From Planctomycetota bacterium (GTDB taxonomy: Bacteria; Planctomycetota; Planctomycetia; Planctomycetales; Planctomycetaceae), in the NCBI GenBank assembly GCA_022600195.1, contig JAHZKX010000076.1:1-64000 (forward strand): 64,000 nucleotides of DNA, written 5' to 3'. The position numbers and the translations under genes were made by a program. The notes under the pieces were generated by a model. The model worked only from the letters and a program-made list of their open reading frames with translations. It was not told the origin of the DNA and made no database searches. The first letter of the stretch is position 1; each line of letters begins with the position of its first letter. Below, piece by piece: positions 27,252-37,385 of this stretch.

Positions 27252-28694
27252 ATGGCCAAATCCATAAAACTTCAGACATCTGAAAATGACGGAGTTGTGG
27301 CTTCAAAAGACAAAGACATTGAAGAGTTTGATCAAAAGTCAAAACAAGAAAAAACTCCCGCTACGCGCCAGCAACGAGAATCTGCCATCACCCGTGCAGC
27401 AGATGAGCGTTATGAAAAGATCAAGCAAAGCGAAATTCATATCGCCGACCTGCAACGGCTGACAATGAAAGATCTCATGCAGTTGGCGAAAGAGGAGAAT
27501 CTGACAGAATATACCGGCTTGAAAAAGCAAGACCTGATTTTCAAGATTCTAAAAGAGCGAACAAAAGTGAACGGCCTGATGTTCGGGGAAGGAACATTGG
27601 AAATTCTGCCAGACGGATTTGGCTTTTTACGAAGCCCCGATTACCACTACCTTCCGTGCCCTGATGACATCTACGTCTCTCCCAGCCAAATACGCCGTTT
27701 CGGATTACGCACAGGTGCGATCGTTGCTGGCCAGATTCGGCCCCCCAAAGAAAATGAACGCTATTTTGCGTTACTTCGTGTTGAGGCCGTTAATGGCTGT
27801 GATCCTGAAATCCTGACAACAAAGGTGTTTTTTGATGATTTGACTCCATTGCACCCGAAAGAACGTTTAAAGCTTTCATCAACGGCGGGAAACTTGAGCA
27901 CGCGAATTGTTGATCTAGTCGCACCAGTGGGTATGGGGCAACGTGGCTTGATTGTCTCACCACCCCGTGCCGGGAAAACGGTGATGTTACAGGAAATGGC
28001 AAAGTGTGTGCTAGGTAGTCACCCAAATGCCTATGTATTTATCCTGTTGATTGATGAACGACCCGAAGAAGTAACAGACATGGAACGCCAGGTTGGTGGA
28101 GATCGATGTGAAGTTGTCAGTAGTACTTTTGATGAACCACCGAGCCGGCATATACAGGTTTCGGAAATGGTAATTGAAAAAGCCAAACGGATGGTTGAGT
28201 ATGGTGAAGATGTTGTCATTTTCCTGGATTCTATTACGCGATTGGCCCGTGCCTGGAATACGGAAGTACCACATTCCGGAAAAATTCTTTCTGGTGGAGT
28301 AGATGCCAATGCCTTGCAGCATCCGAAACGATTTTTTGGCGCTGCCCGGAATGTGGAAGAGGGCGGCAGCTTAACCATTGTTGCTACAGCCCTGGTTGAT
28401 ACTGGAAGCCGTATGGATGAAGTGATCTTTGAAGAATTCAAGGGAACCGGGAATACCGAATTACATCTGGATCGCAGAATGGTCGAAAAACGAATCTGGC
28501 CAGCCATTGATGTCAATAAATCAGGAACACGACGCGAAGAATTATTGATGGATGAAGAGGAACTACGCAGAGTCTGGATTCTAAGACGTGTGCTCAACGA
28601 CATGAATCCGGTGGATGCGATGGAACTTCTGACTAACAGAATGCGTCGTACAAAAACCAACGAAGAATTTTTACTGAGTATGAATCTGGGTTAG
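27252..28694 (+). CDS. rho: Transcription termination factor Rho
   Basis: The 480-residue hexameric helicase has a charged N-terminal extension (about 1-60), the Rho_N helical domain ([18 protein letters not shown]), the RNA-binding OB fold ([22 protein letters not shown]) and the ATPase core with SPPRAGKT (236-243), [14 protein letters not shown] and [13 protein letters not shown]. The C-terminal [29 protein letters not shown] is intact. It ends transcription of untranslated RNA. The start ATG follows GGAAAG. A perfect long hairpin lies 50 bases after the stop. Confidence 0.97.
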   Translation: MAKSIKLQTSENDGVVASKDKDIEEFDQKSKQEKTPATRQQRESAITRAADERYEKIKQSEIHIADLQRLTMKDLMQLAKEENLTEYTGLKKQDLIFKILKERTKVNGLMFGEGTLEILPDGFGFLRSPDYHYLPCPDDIYVSPSQIRRFGLRTGAIVAGQIRPPKENERYFALLRVEAVNGCDPEILTTKVFFDDLTPLHPKERLKLSSTAGNLSTRIVDLVAPVGMGQRGLIVSPPRAGKTVMLQEMAKCVLGSHPNAYVFILLIDERPEEVTDMERQVGGDRCEVVSSTFDEPPSRHIQVSEMVIEKAKRMVEYGEDVVIFLDSITRLARAWNTEVPHSGKILSGGVDANALQHPKRFFGAARNVEEGGSLTIVATALVDTGSRMDEVIFEEFKGTGNTELHLDRRMVEKRIWPAIDVNKSGTRREELLMDEEELRRVWILRRVLNDMNPVDAMELLTNRMRRTKTNEEFLLSMNLG

Positions 28695-28744
28695 AACTTT
28701 ACCAAAGTCTGGTCCTGGTTTCTCAATATACTTGAGCCAAATCA

Positions 28745-28783
28745 AGTATTGAAGAATCGTAGACTCAACGATTCTTCAATACT
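28745..28783. repeat. Perfect 16-bp inverted repeat downstream of rho
   Basis: AGTATTGAAGAATCGT and ACGATTCTTCAATACT pair perfectly around a 7-base loop. No U-run follows on the plus strand, so it is not a classic intrinsic terminator. It could stabilise the rho mRNA 3' end or bind a protein as DNA. Confidence 0.85.
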
Positions 28784-28857
28784 GAGATATAAATTTGGCG
28801 ATTCATGAGGCGTTTTTTTCTTATTTCCTTTTGACAATTTTTTAAGTTACCACTTCG

Positions 28858-29340
28858 ATGAACCATAAACTGATAGAAGGTGATTTACTTGCTCGCGATG
28901 CGAGCTTTGCCATCATTGTTTCCCGTTGGAATGAGTTGATTACCAGTAAATTACTTGCAGGGGCGCTGGAAACATTTCGCCGACATGGTGGTCTGGAAGA
29001 AAACATCACAGTGACCTGGGTACCCGGATCTTTTGAGTTACCTCTGGTTGCTGATCGCTTAGCCAAAAGTGGTCGCTATCAGGCAGTATGCTGTCTGGGT
29101 GCTGTGATTCAGGGAAGCACCATGCATCATGATTATATCAATCACCAGGTCGCTGCTGGAATCATGCGTAGCAGTCAGGAAAGTGGTGTACCAGTTTTAT
29201 TTGGAGTGTTGACCTGCGAAACCATGGAGCAGGCGCTGGACCGTGCTGGAGGAAAAGTTGGTAATAAAGGAAGCGAAGCCGTTCTGGCTGCGATTGAAAT
29301 GGTAAATCTTTTAAAATCGATTGATCAGGAACAGACATAA
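28858..29340 (+). CDS. ribH: 6,7-dimethyl-8-ribityllumazine synthase
   Basis: The 160-residue enzyme condenses the pyrimidinedione with 3,4-dihydroxy-2-butanone 4-phosphate in riboflavin synthesis. Visible family motifs are [17 protein letters not shown] (22-38), WVPGSFELP (54-62) and [14 protein letters not shown] (81-94), with the catalytic His near 90. Length suits a lumazine-synthase capsid or pentamer subunit. It lies directly before nusB (69 bases), the common ribH-nusB order in bacteria. No FMN riboswitch is seen upstream. Confidence 0.96.
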   Translation: MNHKLIEGDLLARDASFAIIVSRWNELITSKLLAGALETFRRHGGLEENITVTWVPGSFELPLVADRLAKSGRYQAVCCLGAVIQGSTMHHDYINHQVAAGIMRSSQESGVPVLFGVLTCETMEQALDRAGGKVGNKGSEAVLAAIEMVNLLKSIDQEQT

Positions 29341-29409
29341 TTTAGTTTTGAAGGCAGCAACCAGAGTACATTAAAACTCTGATCCCCCTATTTGCGTTAG
29401 TGATAATCT

Positions 29410-29973
29410 ATGTCTCTTCGAAATCAGGCACGACAACTGGTTGTGCAAATGCTTTATCAAGTTGATCTGAACCCTGAAATTACTGCGGGTGAGGTTCGCC
29501 GTATGATTGAAGAGCATGGTCACAATAATACCAGCCGAACTTTCGCCTGGCAGTTATTTACCGGTGTAATGGAGTACAAGCCACAGATCGACGCTGAAAT
29601 TGTACGTGTAGCGGAAAACTGGAGTTTGAAGAGGATGGCTGTAACGGACCGCAATATTCTCCGACTTGGCGGCTATGAATTACTCCACACTGAGACTCCT
29701 TCAGCAGTCGTGATAGATGAAGCAGTCGAGTTGGCTCGTGAATTTGGCAGCGCACAATCGTCCCAGTTTGTCAATGGAATTCTCGACAAACTGATTCCGC
29801 GTACAGACAATCTGGTTACGCCATTAGAAGACAAGCCGGTCCCAACAAAAGAAGAACATCAAGTTCCCTCCTCAAAAGATCAGCCTTTGCCCGATCAGCC
29901 GCCTCAGGACAAAATGCTACCACAGCCACCATCCACGCCCTATCGCAAGTTGAATAATCCCTGGGCTAAGTAG
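29410..29973 (+). CDS. nusB: Transcription antitermination protein NusB with a Pro-rich C-terminal tail
   Basis: Residues 1-about 137 form the NusB helical fold (RNQARQLVVQMLYQVDLNPE, NWSLKRMAVTDRNILRLGGYELLH, AVVIDEAVELAREFGSAQSSQFVNGILDKL). NusB binds boxA RNA with NusE (S10) in rRNA antitermination. An unusual tail of about 50 residues follows, rich in Pro, Gln and Lys (PLEDKPVPTK to NPWAK), and disordered by appearance. The last codons overlap the convergent SDR gene by eight bases. Confidence 0.93.
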   Translation: MSLRNQARQLVVQMLYQVDLNPEITAGEVRRMIEEHGHNNTSRTFAWQLFTGVMEYKPQIDAEIVRVAENWSLKRMAVTDRNILRLGGYELLHTETPSAVVIDEAVELAREFGSAQSSQFVNGILDKLIPRTDNLVTPLEDKPVPTKEEHQVPSSKDQPLPDQPPQDKMLPQPPSTPYRKLNNPWAK

Positions 29974-31099
29974 TCCCAAATCGATGCGGTGTTCGATCAT
30001 TCCAACTGAAATTCATATCAATGGCGACCTGGGATAAACGGGTCAATAACTCTCTGTCGATATGAGGACAGGGCAGGTGAGGTGCCGCAGTTTGCGTATT
30101 CGTACTGTCAAAGACTGGATCATCACGCCAATACGAATTATAGACCCGAATATGATCATAAAAGAGTCGTTCTGCTTCAGTGGGGTCCTTCAATTCTACA
30201 CCCCCTCCGGCAAATTCCGAGCCGTAAAAATTGCATGTCCCTTCGAGAACATCATGCACAAGCCTGGATTGAACTGGGTGTAGCGGTGTCAGATGGTAGG
30301 TTTTACCATGATGTTTGGGATGTGTCAGAATATATGACATCACAGCAGAAACCCAGTCGACGGGGATCAAATTCTTTGACTCATCTCCATCGAGAGTAAA
30401 CCGGGATTTTGCATAGAGACGCCCCGTTTCATCAGGTGTCTGCATTTGAGTCAAAGTATACCCTAGTTGTAGAGCAGCATAAAAACCATGAAATGTATTG
30501 GTAAATCCGGTTTTCGAATCACCAATAATGATAGCAGGTCTAAAAACAGTTAATGAGTCAAATTGATCTGAATTCCGAACCAGTAACTCTGCCTCAAGTT
30601 TACTGCGTTCATAATCGTTTCCGGATTCCTGGCCTTCGTCAACATCTGACTCCATGATTCTTCCTGTACGCAAACCGCAAACATAAGCAGTCGATACATG
30701 ATTAAAGTTTTTGATCTCTGTTGTTTTACAGAAATCAAGAACTTTTTTCACACCGCCTACATTTGATCTCCAAGGCTCGCTCTCCTGGCTGGTACTATAA
30801 AAGGAAAGACTGGCTGCGGAATGAATCATATGGTCCACATTTTGAGTTGCCCACTCTAACTGTTCCTGACTTAGGCCCAGATTGTCTTCATTGATATTTC
30901 CTTCAAGAATGACAGGCCGGGTTAATTCACGTCCCATCTGGTCATCCCAGAACCCCATGATCATGTCAATGCGTTGATCAACCGTCATGCGTCTTGTGGG
31001 ACGAACAAGCACTGCTAAAGGGACACCTGCCGATGCTAAGTCCCTGATTAAGTATCTTCCCAATAATCCTGTGGCACCTGTTATCAGATGATATCCCAT
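29966..31099 (-). CDS. Extended SDR, NAD(P)-dependent thioester-reductase/epimerase-like
   Basis: The 377-residue Rossmann protein begins GYHLITGATGLLGRYL (cofactor loop 8-14) and keeps the catalytic set Ser136 (HVSTAYVCG), Tyr163 and Lys167 (YERSK). MIHSAASLSFYS, NVGGVKKVLDFC and FRPAIIIGDSKTGFTN are typical of the NAD_binding_4/male-sterility branch that includes carboxylic acid/fatty-acyl reductase domains. No carrier or adenylation domain is fused, so it is a free-standing reductase or epimerase with unknown substrate. It is convergent with nusB and lies downstream of the RND exporter in the same direction. Confidence 0.82.
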   Translation of the reverse strand: MGYHLITGATGLLGRYLIRDLASAGVPLAVLVRPTRRMTVDQRIDMIMGFWDDQMGRELTRPVILEGNINEDNLGLSQEQLEWATQNVDHMIHSAASLSFYSTSQESEPWRSNVGGVKKVLDFCKTTEIKNFNHVSTAYVCGLRTGRIMESDVDEGQESGNDYERSKLEAELLVRNSDQFDSLTVFRPAIIIGDSKTGFTNTFHGFYAALQLGYTLTQMQTPDETGRLYAKSRFTLDGDESKNLIPVDWVSAVMSYILTHPKHHGKTYHLTPLHPVQSRLVHDVLEGTCNFYGSEFAGGGVELKDPTEAERLFYDHIRVYNSYWRDDPVFDSTNTQTAAPHLPCPHIDRELLTRLSQVAIDMNFSWNDRTPHRFGTT

Positions 31100-31358
31100 T
31101 TTTGATTTCCGCTGTGTTTTTTTAAAAAATAAAGTGAAGGTAATTTGAGGTCAGAAAAACGCTAAACCACCCGTTTCCACCAGACATTTCTGCTATTGTA
31201 AAAAGATAAAGAGAGAGGGGATCTGCAACTTATGAGAAGTGGGAACCCGACTGAACCAAGGAGAAATCCATGATAATGAACTGGCTTCATATATCAATCA
31301 AGGGGTGCTGAAAAGCGTAGACTTTAACAGAGCAATTGGCATTGTTTCGGAACTGATT

Positions 31359-33587
31359 CTATGCAACTGCTTTCTCTGTTTGATCTTTTGTTCCTCTTTG
31401 ATTCTGCTTGAGGTAATGAGGAGCACCAGGAAGTTGTCTCTCAGGCGAACCATTGCTGTTATTGCGATCAGTAGTTTCGTCTTCGATAGATTTCTTAGGA
31501 CGGAGCGCAAGCAAACAAGGGAGTAAAACCAGATCGCCAATCAAGGCCGCCACCAGCAGAGAAGCCATCATATATCCAAACCGAGCAGTGGGAACAAAAT
31601 TACTCAAAGTAAGAGCAATCATACCCACACCGGTAATGACAGCCGCTGTAAAAATCGGCTCGCCTGTCATCAATAGAGAATCTCGAGACGACTTGGCAGA
31701 ATCACGGGTCAGTCGAAATTGACTCTGATAACGAACAAGGAAGTGAAATGTCCCATCGACGGCAATACCCAATGCAATACTGGCCGTCATCATTATTCCA
31801 ATATCAATTGGAATTTGAAACCAGCCGAGGATGCCGAAGACGATACAAATCGGCGTCAGATTGGGGACCATTGCGACTAAACCAGCTTTGATGGATCGCA
31901 ATGAAATAATCATGACTACGGTAATGATGAGAAATGCCATCGAAAAGCTTTCCCAAAATCCAATAAATATCTGACTTTGGGCCCGTCTCAATAAGGGAGC
32001 GACACCGGTCAGAATGATATTAGGATCATCAATCAACGCAGTCAACTCGTCATAGACTTGATCCTGAGGCATATCTGCATTGCTGTGAATTCTTGCTGAA
32101 ATTCTCCACAAACGATCGCCATCGGAGACAAAATCATTTTTCCCATGTGCAGATTGTGCATGTGATAATAAACGGGCAGTCTCAAAAGGACTCTCTGGAA
32201 ACTGTTTTGGAAAAAAACTGGCCAGAGACATAGTATGTCTGACCGCTGAGTGCTGTTTGATCGTATTTTCCACTTGGCGTACTCGATCGATTTTTTTGAT
32301 AAAAGGAATCTCTTCGTCACCAAAATCGATGATGGCTTCAACTGAGTCCAATTCGGTCAAGTTATTCTGAACAGAGCGAACGTCCTGAATGACTCTTCCA
32401 TCTGACGGTAGAAAATCGAGTGGATCGATTTTTGTTTTGAGACTGAAGAGTCCGATACCAGTTATCATCACAAGAATGATAGTCGCAATTGAAACTCGAC
32501 CAGAGTGATCAATGAGCCAGTTCGCACACCGCCGAAAGTCCCAGCGTTGTTCCCCAGCATGCACTGTTTTTGGATCAATGGGCCAAAGAGTTAAGACTGC
32601 TGGTGTAAGCCCCAGACCCGTAATCAAGGAAACAAAAGTTCCAATCGAGGCTGCGTAACCAAATTGAATGACCGGCCCTATTTCGCTGACTGTCAGAGAA
32701 AACAGACCAATCGTCGTCGTCAGAGTTGCCAGACAGCAGGGCTTCCAGGCGATCCGCAAAGCGGCAATCAAGGGATCATCTTCGTCAATACAACTGGCAA
32801 CATAGTGATGTACGTGAATGGAAATCGCCAAGGTAAAAACCATTACCATCACTGACAGGGCACCCAAGATGAAATTCATTTCACCTCCCCCCAGATAGAT
32901 CAACGCCGTTGTCAGATTAATGGCCCAAATGGTCAGACCAAGAGTGGCAAGAGTTTTCTTCCATTCCCTGAAAGAGTAATATAATAATACCAGACTGATC
33001 AGCAGGGTGATGATAAAGAATTTTTTATTGTTTTTCTGACTTCCCAGACGATCCAGTTCGGCAACAACAACGGGGGCTCCTGCCAGTTGAACTTCTTTTC
33101 CTGTCAACTGATTATATTCGAGCTTCTCGCGAATCCCCGCGACCGTTCCCGCACGATTTTTAATCCCTTCATCGGAAAGTAATACAAGAATGCCCGCGAC
33201 ATTCTTTTCAGAATTCATCAGCAGGCCATTCAAACGATACTCAATTTGCTCTGGTTCGACTTTGAGTTCATTTAGAATATGTTTGAGCCGTTGTGGAGTC
33301 CAGCACTGACGGACCGTGGGTAATGTTTCAATCCGGCCAGCGGTCGCTTCGACCAGCAAGGGTTGATTGAGCCCATCCTGCAATGCAACCAATATGACTT
33401 CTTCTGCTCCGAATTCTGCTTTAAAACGATCGTAAACGATTCGGACATCAGAATCACTCGGCAGCCAGGTTTCAATGTCATTATTTGAGGGCAGCAACTC
33501 TGCCAGAAATGTCAGAATTGGTAGCGTACAAAAGACACCCCAGATTAGTTGCCTGCTATATTTTTTGTAAAAAGAAGAGATCATCAT
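31359..33587 (-). CDS. RND/MMPL-family exporter
   Basis: The product (about 742 residues from the ATG at 33587; a TTG at 33632 with an AGAGAG sequence would add 15 residues) has the MMPL duplication. Each half has a first membrane helix, an extracytoplasmic domain (ETWLPSDSDVRIVYDRFKAEFGAEE in the first half, KIDPLDFLPSDGRVIQDVRSVQ in the second) and a five-helix bundle with sterol-sensing-like GLTIWAINL, TTTIGLFSLTVSEIGPV and GIGMIALTLSNFVPTARFG. Such proteins move lipids or hydrophobic compounds across the inner membrane by proton exchange. No membrane-fusion partner is adjacent, which argues for a lipid role. Confidence 0.85.
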   Translation of the reverse strand: MMISSFYKKYSRQLIWGVFCTLPILTFLAELLPSNNDIETWLPSDSDVRIVYDRFKAEFGAEEVILVALQDGLNQPLLVEATAGRIETLPTVRQCWTPQRLKHILNELKVEPEQIEYRLNGLLMNSEKNVAGILVLLSDEGIKNRAGTVAGIREKLEYNQLTGKEVQLAGAPVVVAELDRLGSQKNNKKFFIITLLISLVLLYYSFREWKKTLATLGLTIWAINLTTALIYLGGGEMNFILGALSVMVMVFTLAISIHVHHYVASCIDEDDPLIAALRIAWKPCCLATLTTTIGLFSLTVSEIGPVIQFGYAASIGTFVSLITGLGLTPAVLTLWPIDPKTVHAGEQRWDFRRCANWLIDHSGRVSIATIILVMITGIGLFSLKTKIDPLDFLPSDGRVIQDVRSVQNNLTELDSVEAIIDFGDEEIPFIKKIDRVRQVENTIKQHSAVRHTMSLASFFPKQFPESPFETARLLSHAQSAHGKNDFVSDGDRLWRISARIHSNADMPQDQVYDELTALIDDPNIILTGVAPLLRRAQSQIFIGFWESFSMAFLIITVVMIISLRSIKAGLVAMVPNLTPICIVFGILGWFQIPIDIGIMMTASIALGIAVDGTFHFLVRYQSQFRLTRDSAKSSRDSLLMTGEPIFTAAVITGVGMIALTLSNFVPTARFGYMMASLLVAALIGDLVLLPCLLALRPKKSIEDETTDRNNSNGSPERQLPGAPHYLKQNQRGTKDQTEKAVA

Positions 33588-34119
33588 AAGAGTTGTTAGA
33601 TCAATCTGTTTCTCTTGCTTGTGCCTGTTCAAATTCTCTCTTCAAAGAAATCTAGAGAGAGAAACCAAATCTAGTTGCGATAATGAAAGGTTGGTCTGAT
33701 TGAACAATCTTGGACTATGATTATTGAGATCACCCCAAACTCATATCGAACCAGTTTTGTGCATGAGGTCATGAGGATTTTATAAACAACAAACGTTATA
33801 GCAGAATTTGCTGGAGTCTTAGGAATGATTGATACAATACGCACCATCAAGGGGTGAATAATCGTTACAACTCCTAGCAACTCATAAAATTCTGTTACTT
33901 GGTCGGACGTTATAATTGTTAGCGTTTAACATGTATCAGTGCAGAAACAGTCTGGCTTATCAAATAACGAAATGTTCACAGGCAAAAAACACCTCATCAT
34001 CTGCAATCTGAAAGTAAAATGAATCCGGGAATATTTTTATATCCTATATTTCAGTATCAGGTTTGAATGAGAAACCAAAAATCCTTACCGTAATGACAGC
34101 CAGATCAGGAGTAATTTCA
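33588..34119. other. Intergenic region between RND exporter and PilZ gene
   Basis: No recognised gene. A 69-codon minus-strand frame at 33671-33880 has no domain. The part just before 34120 provides the SD AGGAG for the PilZ gene. Confidence 0.4.
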
Positions 34120-34470
34120 ATGGAAGAGACCCCGTGGAGTCGTCCATCAATGGATGACCTTAAACACGTATTGGAAAGTTTTGGTAATAATGACGCTGTC
34201 AATCTGAGAAATGTGGACCGCCTTGAGTTATCGGTTCCCGCAGAAGTGAAAACATCTCGTGGCAATACCATTTCTGCCATGACACGGGAAATTAGCCGTC
34301 AGGGTCTCGGACTACTGCACAAAGGCATGTTGAATCCCGGTGAGGTCATTGTAAAACTCGCCAGTGAGACTCGGGAATTTGAATACCGCGTGAACATCAT
34401 GTGGTGCACGCCGTGTGAGAACGGAATGTTCATCAGCGGGGGAGAATTTGTAACCAAACCGGAAAATTAA
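34120..34470 (+). CDS. PilZ-domain protein with a degenerate c-di-GMP motif
   Basis: The ATG at 34120 is preceded by AGGAG eight bases upstream. A longer frame from a TTG at 34063 has no such site. The 116-residue product carries a single PilZ-like beta-barrel (LELSVPAEVKTSRGN, REISRQGLGLLHKGMLNPGEVIVKL, YRVNIMWCTPCENGMFISGGEFV). The N-terminal RxxxR motif is missing and the second motif reads E-I-S-R-Q-G instead of [D/N]xSxxG, so direct c-di-GMP binding is doubtful. It is convergent with the lipoprotein gene. Confidence 0.75.
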   Translation: MEETPWSRPSMDDLKHVLESFGNNDAVNLRNVDRLELSVPAEVKTSRGNTISAMTREISRQGLGLLHKGMLNPGEVIVKLASETREFEYRVNIMWCTPCENGMFISGGEFVTKPEN

Positions 34471-34507
34471 TCAGACAGATCCTTCAGGCTGGTACTGAAC
34501 TGATAAT

Positions 34508-36352
34508 TCAGGACGGTGAATTACTCCGTCTTAACAGAACGACAATGATCGTTAGCAGTAGCAGAATGATCACCCCACCCACCATTAACAGGACTGTAGA
34601 CATACCCCACCAACTGCTCTTTGGCTGTGGCTGACGCTTCTCCTCCAGATCCCATTCAATTTCATCTAACGTCAAAGTTGATTTTATTGCTCGTCCGTTT
34701 TCTTGCTCCCTCGCAATTTTTTGATCTACAAGAGTCGATTGTTCATTCTTCACGTCTTCCTGTTTTTTTGATCGAAATTTTACAGGAGCCGTTTGGGTCT
34801 TCTGATGCTTTCCGGATTGATTGAGCATCAAATTTTGATGTGTCTGATTCTGTCCAGCTTGAGACGTAAGGTCCTGAGGCACGGAAGGTAGTTTAGGCAG
34901 CATCAATTTGGGACCGGGTGACGTCGACTTCTTAACCTCTTTTTCTGATTCCTGCTGAACCGGTTCGGGACCACTGATCCTGATTCTGGCAGGCGTCTCA
35001 TCGGTAAACGTATTTGGATTTGGTTTTAGATCTGGATGCAGGGCGGGGTTTGATTTCTGTGGCTGAGTTTTATCAGGTACAGGAAATTCCATTTGTTCTT
35101 CAGGCTGCTGATCAAATGCGGGGGGTTCCAGTGAAATCCCATGGGAAGGAGCATGCGGTTCCTGAGTCCTGGAATGACCTGGTAGAATTGAATTTCTCTG
35201 CCTCTGTATTCCCAAATCTCGGGGTGTGATTATCGGCAATTCCTGATTCGGTGCGGATGCGTTTCCAGGTAGTGGACTTCTTTTAGTGGGTTTTGCCACC
35301 GGACGTTTTTTTAATGGATGAACAGTTGAAGGTGAAAAATGAAAGTTTTGTACAGATTGACCTCCATTAGATTGAACTTTGGACTTTGTATGTTCAATTG
35401 GCTTCACTTCTGTATCCCGGCGACCAGAGGCGATGCTCTTGATATGTTGCATTAATTTTTGGGGTGATTCCTCTTCAGGTCCAAAAGCAACATGTCCGCG
35501 GTAACTCGACTCCATAGCCTGCTCTGCTAAAAAGAGAGCATACTCATAGTTTTTGCGTACTAATTCCTGCCTGGCACGCTCCATGATAGTATTAATTTGC
35601 AATCGACGATTGTCATGATCCACATCAACTAATGTTGGCTTTGCCTGTTCCAGATCACGTTTCAGGTCTTTCCCAAGTTGTGAGATTTGAGAGTGGGCAT
35701 CTTGACGATCTGCCTGATCATAGTAGCGGCTTAACTCTTGAGTTCGAAACTGATCTGCCACAGAAGATTTGGTATTTGAGTTTTTGCTTTCAATTTGGCT
35801 CTGTTTTGGAGGAGATGAAACCGTTTTTGCAATCTGTTGGATACCGTTAGAAATCTCCTGGACCATCGAACTGGATGCGACCTTGATTCTATCTGATTTC
35901 TGATGATATGATTTTGCAACTTTCGACTGATACCTCTTTGCTGATTCTATCAATGATTTAGAGCGCCAGCTCTCGGGTCGTTTTCTGAGTGTTTTCCCAG
36001 GATTTTTTTGCGAGTTCTCTACAGCGTTCTCAAATTTTGAAACCGAATCACCTGAAATCTTGACGCGTCCTGGTTTTTCTTCCTGATGCCCGACTTGCTT
36101 GATGACTGGGGTAAATTCATCAACTTTGCCATTTACGACAGCTTGAGTTGAAGAATATTTCTTTTTCGAATCAAAATAGTTAAAGCTGGAACTGGTTTTG
36201 GAAGAGAGCAGAGCATCTTTTGAATTTTTATCGGATTGAGAAATGACTTCTCCTGGTTGACGTAGGCACCCCACAAGCAAACAAGTGAGAATCACTACTA
36301 ACGAATAAACCGTTATCAGGTTTCGTTTTAACAGACCGATCTTCACAACCAC
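34508..36352 (-). CDS. Large low-complexity lipoprotein with C-terminal membrane anchor
   Basis: The 614-residue protein begins with a lipoprotein signal (hydrophobic core then LLVGC, lipid-modified Cys near 29) and ends with a strong membrane helix and a basic tail (WWGMSTVLLMVGGVIILLLLTIIVVLLRR). Between them it is rich in Ser, Gln, Lys and Pro and largely disordered. The exception is a helical motif near 250-285 (INTIMERARQELVRKNYEYALFLAEQAMESS) that resembles TPR-like units seen in planctomycete envelope proteins. A protein with both a lipobox and a C-terminal helix could link two membranes or be double-anchored in one. GTG start with AGGA upstream. Function unknown. Confidence 0.7.
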   Translation of the reverse strand: MVVKIGLLKRNLITVYSLVVILTCLLVGCLRQPGEVISQSDKNSKDALLSSKTSSSFNYFDSKKKYSSTQAVVNGKVDEFTPVIKQVGHQEEKPGRVKISGDSVSKFENAVENSQKNPGKTLRKRPESWRSKSLIESAKRYQSKVAKSYHQKSDRIKVASSSMVQEISNGIQQIAKTVSSPPKQSQIESKNSNTKSSVADQFRTQELSRYYDQADRQDAHSQISQLGKDLKRDLEQAKPTLVDVDHDNRRLQINTIMERARQELVRKNYEYALFLAEQAMESSYRGHVAFGPEEESPQKLMQHIKSIASGRRDTEVKPIEHTKSKVQSNGGQSVQNFHFSPSTVHPLKKRPVAKPTKRSPLPGNASAPNQELPIITPRDLGIQRQRNSILPGHSRTQEPHAPSHGISLEPPAFDQQPEEQMEFPVPDKTQPQKSNPALHPDLKPNPNTFTDETPARIRISGPEPVQQESEKEVKKSTSPGPKLMLPKLPSVPQDLTSQAGQNQTHQNLMLNQSGKHQKTQTAPVKFRSKKQEDVKNEQSTLVDQKIAREQENGRAIKSTLTLDEIEWDLEEKRQPQPKSSWWGMSTVLLMVGGVIILLLLTIIVVLLRRSNSPS

Positions 36353-36527
36353 AAATCCTGTTCTCTGTCTGGGTCGCGGGAAGTAACCTCAATGGGTGGC
36401 TGAGGTCTTGAAGAGCAAATTAATCCGGCGCAACCACGCTCGACCAATTGCCTGTATTCATATATCGACGAGGCTATTTTGATAGCATGAGAGGGTATTG
36501 AGGATTTTAGTAGTCTTTAGGAAAATA

Positions 36528-37385
36528 TCAGCCCTGATAGAGCTTTCGTAAGGTTTCCATGTTGATTTGATCCAGCGGAACACCATCTTCTTCATCTTTC
36601 GGTGTTTCCAGATACATTGGCCGATCCTGAAACGTCGAATCATTCAGAAGATGCCGAAACGGCTCCAAACCCAAGCACCCTCGACCAATATTTTCATGCC
36701 GATCTTTGCGACTACCAAACTCACATTTACTATCGTTAATGTGAAATGCGCGCACGTTTTCGAAGCCAATTACATTGTCTAATTCTGCCATCGTTGATGC
36801 ATATTCTGATTTTTTTATTAATGGGTAACCCGCGGCAAAAATGTGACATGTGTCAACACAAATCCCTAACCGCTGTCCCTCTTTGACCTGTTCCAGAAGA
36901 TATGCAAGCTGCTCAAAACGAAAACCCAGATTCGATCCCTGCCCCGCCGTCGTTTCCAGCCAAATTTGTGTGGCGAAATCCTCAGTCTGCTGATGAATCA
37001 GATCGATGGCAGCTACAATTCGATCCAACCCTTCCTGTTCACTTGAAGTGACAAAACTGCCGGGATGCATCACAGCTCCCTCCAGTCCCAATGCTTCAGC
37101 CCTTTCTAATTCGATTACCACTGAGGCAATCGATTTGTCCCACAACTCATCTTTGGGGCTCGCCAGGTTGATCAGGTAGCTCATATGAGAACAGGGATGC
37201 CCAACCCCCGTTTCAGCCAGTCGCTCCTTAAACAGACTAACATCTTTGTCCGTCAATGGTTTTGCCCGCCATTGATTATTGTTCTTGGTAAAAATCTGCA
37301 CACAATCCATTTCGAACTGGGCTGCGGTATTCACGGCTTTATAATATCCACCAGCGATCGACTGATGTGCTCCTAATATAGGCAT
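36528..37385 (-). CDS. nfo: Endonuclease IV (AP endonuclease)
   Basis: The 285-residue TIM-barrel enzyme cleaves DNA 5' of abasic sites in base excision repair. Family sequence is clear: MPILGAHQSIAGG, VQIFTKNNNQW, HPGSF, ETTAGQGSNLGFRFEQLA, CVDTCHIFAAGY and AFHINDSKCEFGSRKDRHENIGRG, which supply the three-zinc ligands. YLETPKDE closes the site. Length is standard. No clear SD precedes the ATG. It is a single gene preceded by a palindromic sequence. Confidence 0.96.
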   Translation of the reverse strand: MPILGAHQSIAGGYYKAVNTAAQFEMDCVQIFTKNNNQWRAKPLTDKDVSLFKERLAETGVGHPCSHMSYLINLASPKDELWDKSIASVVIELERAEALGLEGAVMHPGSFVTSSEQEGLDRIVAAIDLIHQQTEDFATQIWLETTAGQGSNLGFRFEQLAYLLEQVKEGQRLGICVDTCHIFAAGYPLIKKSEYASTMAELDNVIGFENVRAFHINDSKCEFGSRKDRHENIGRGCLGLEPFRHLLNDSTFQDRPMYLETPKDEEDGVPLDQINMETLRKLYQG

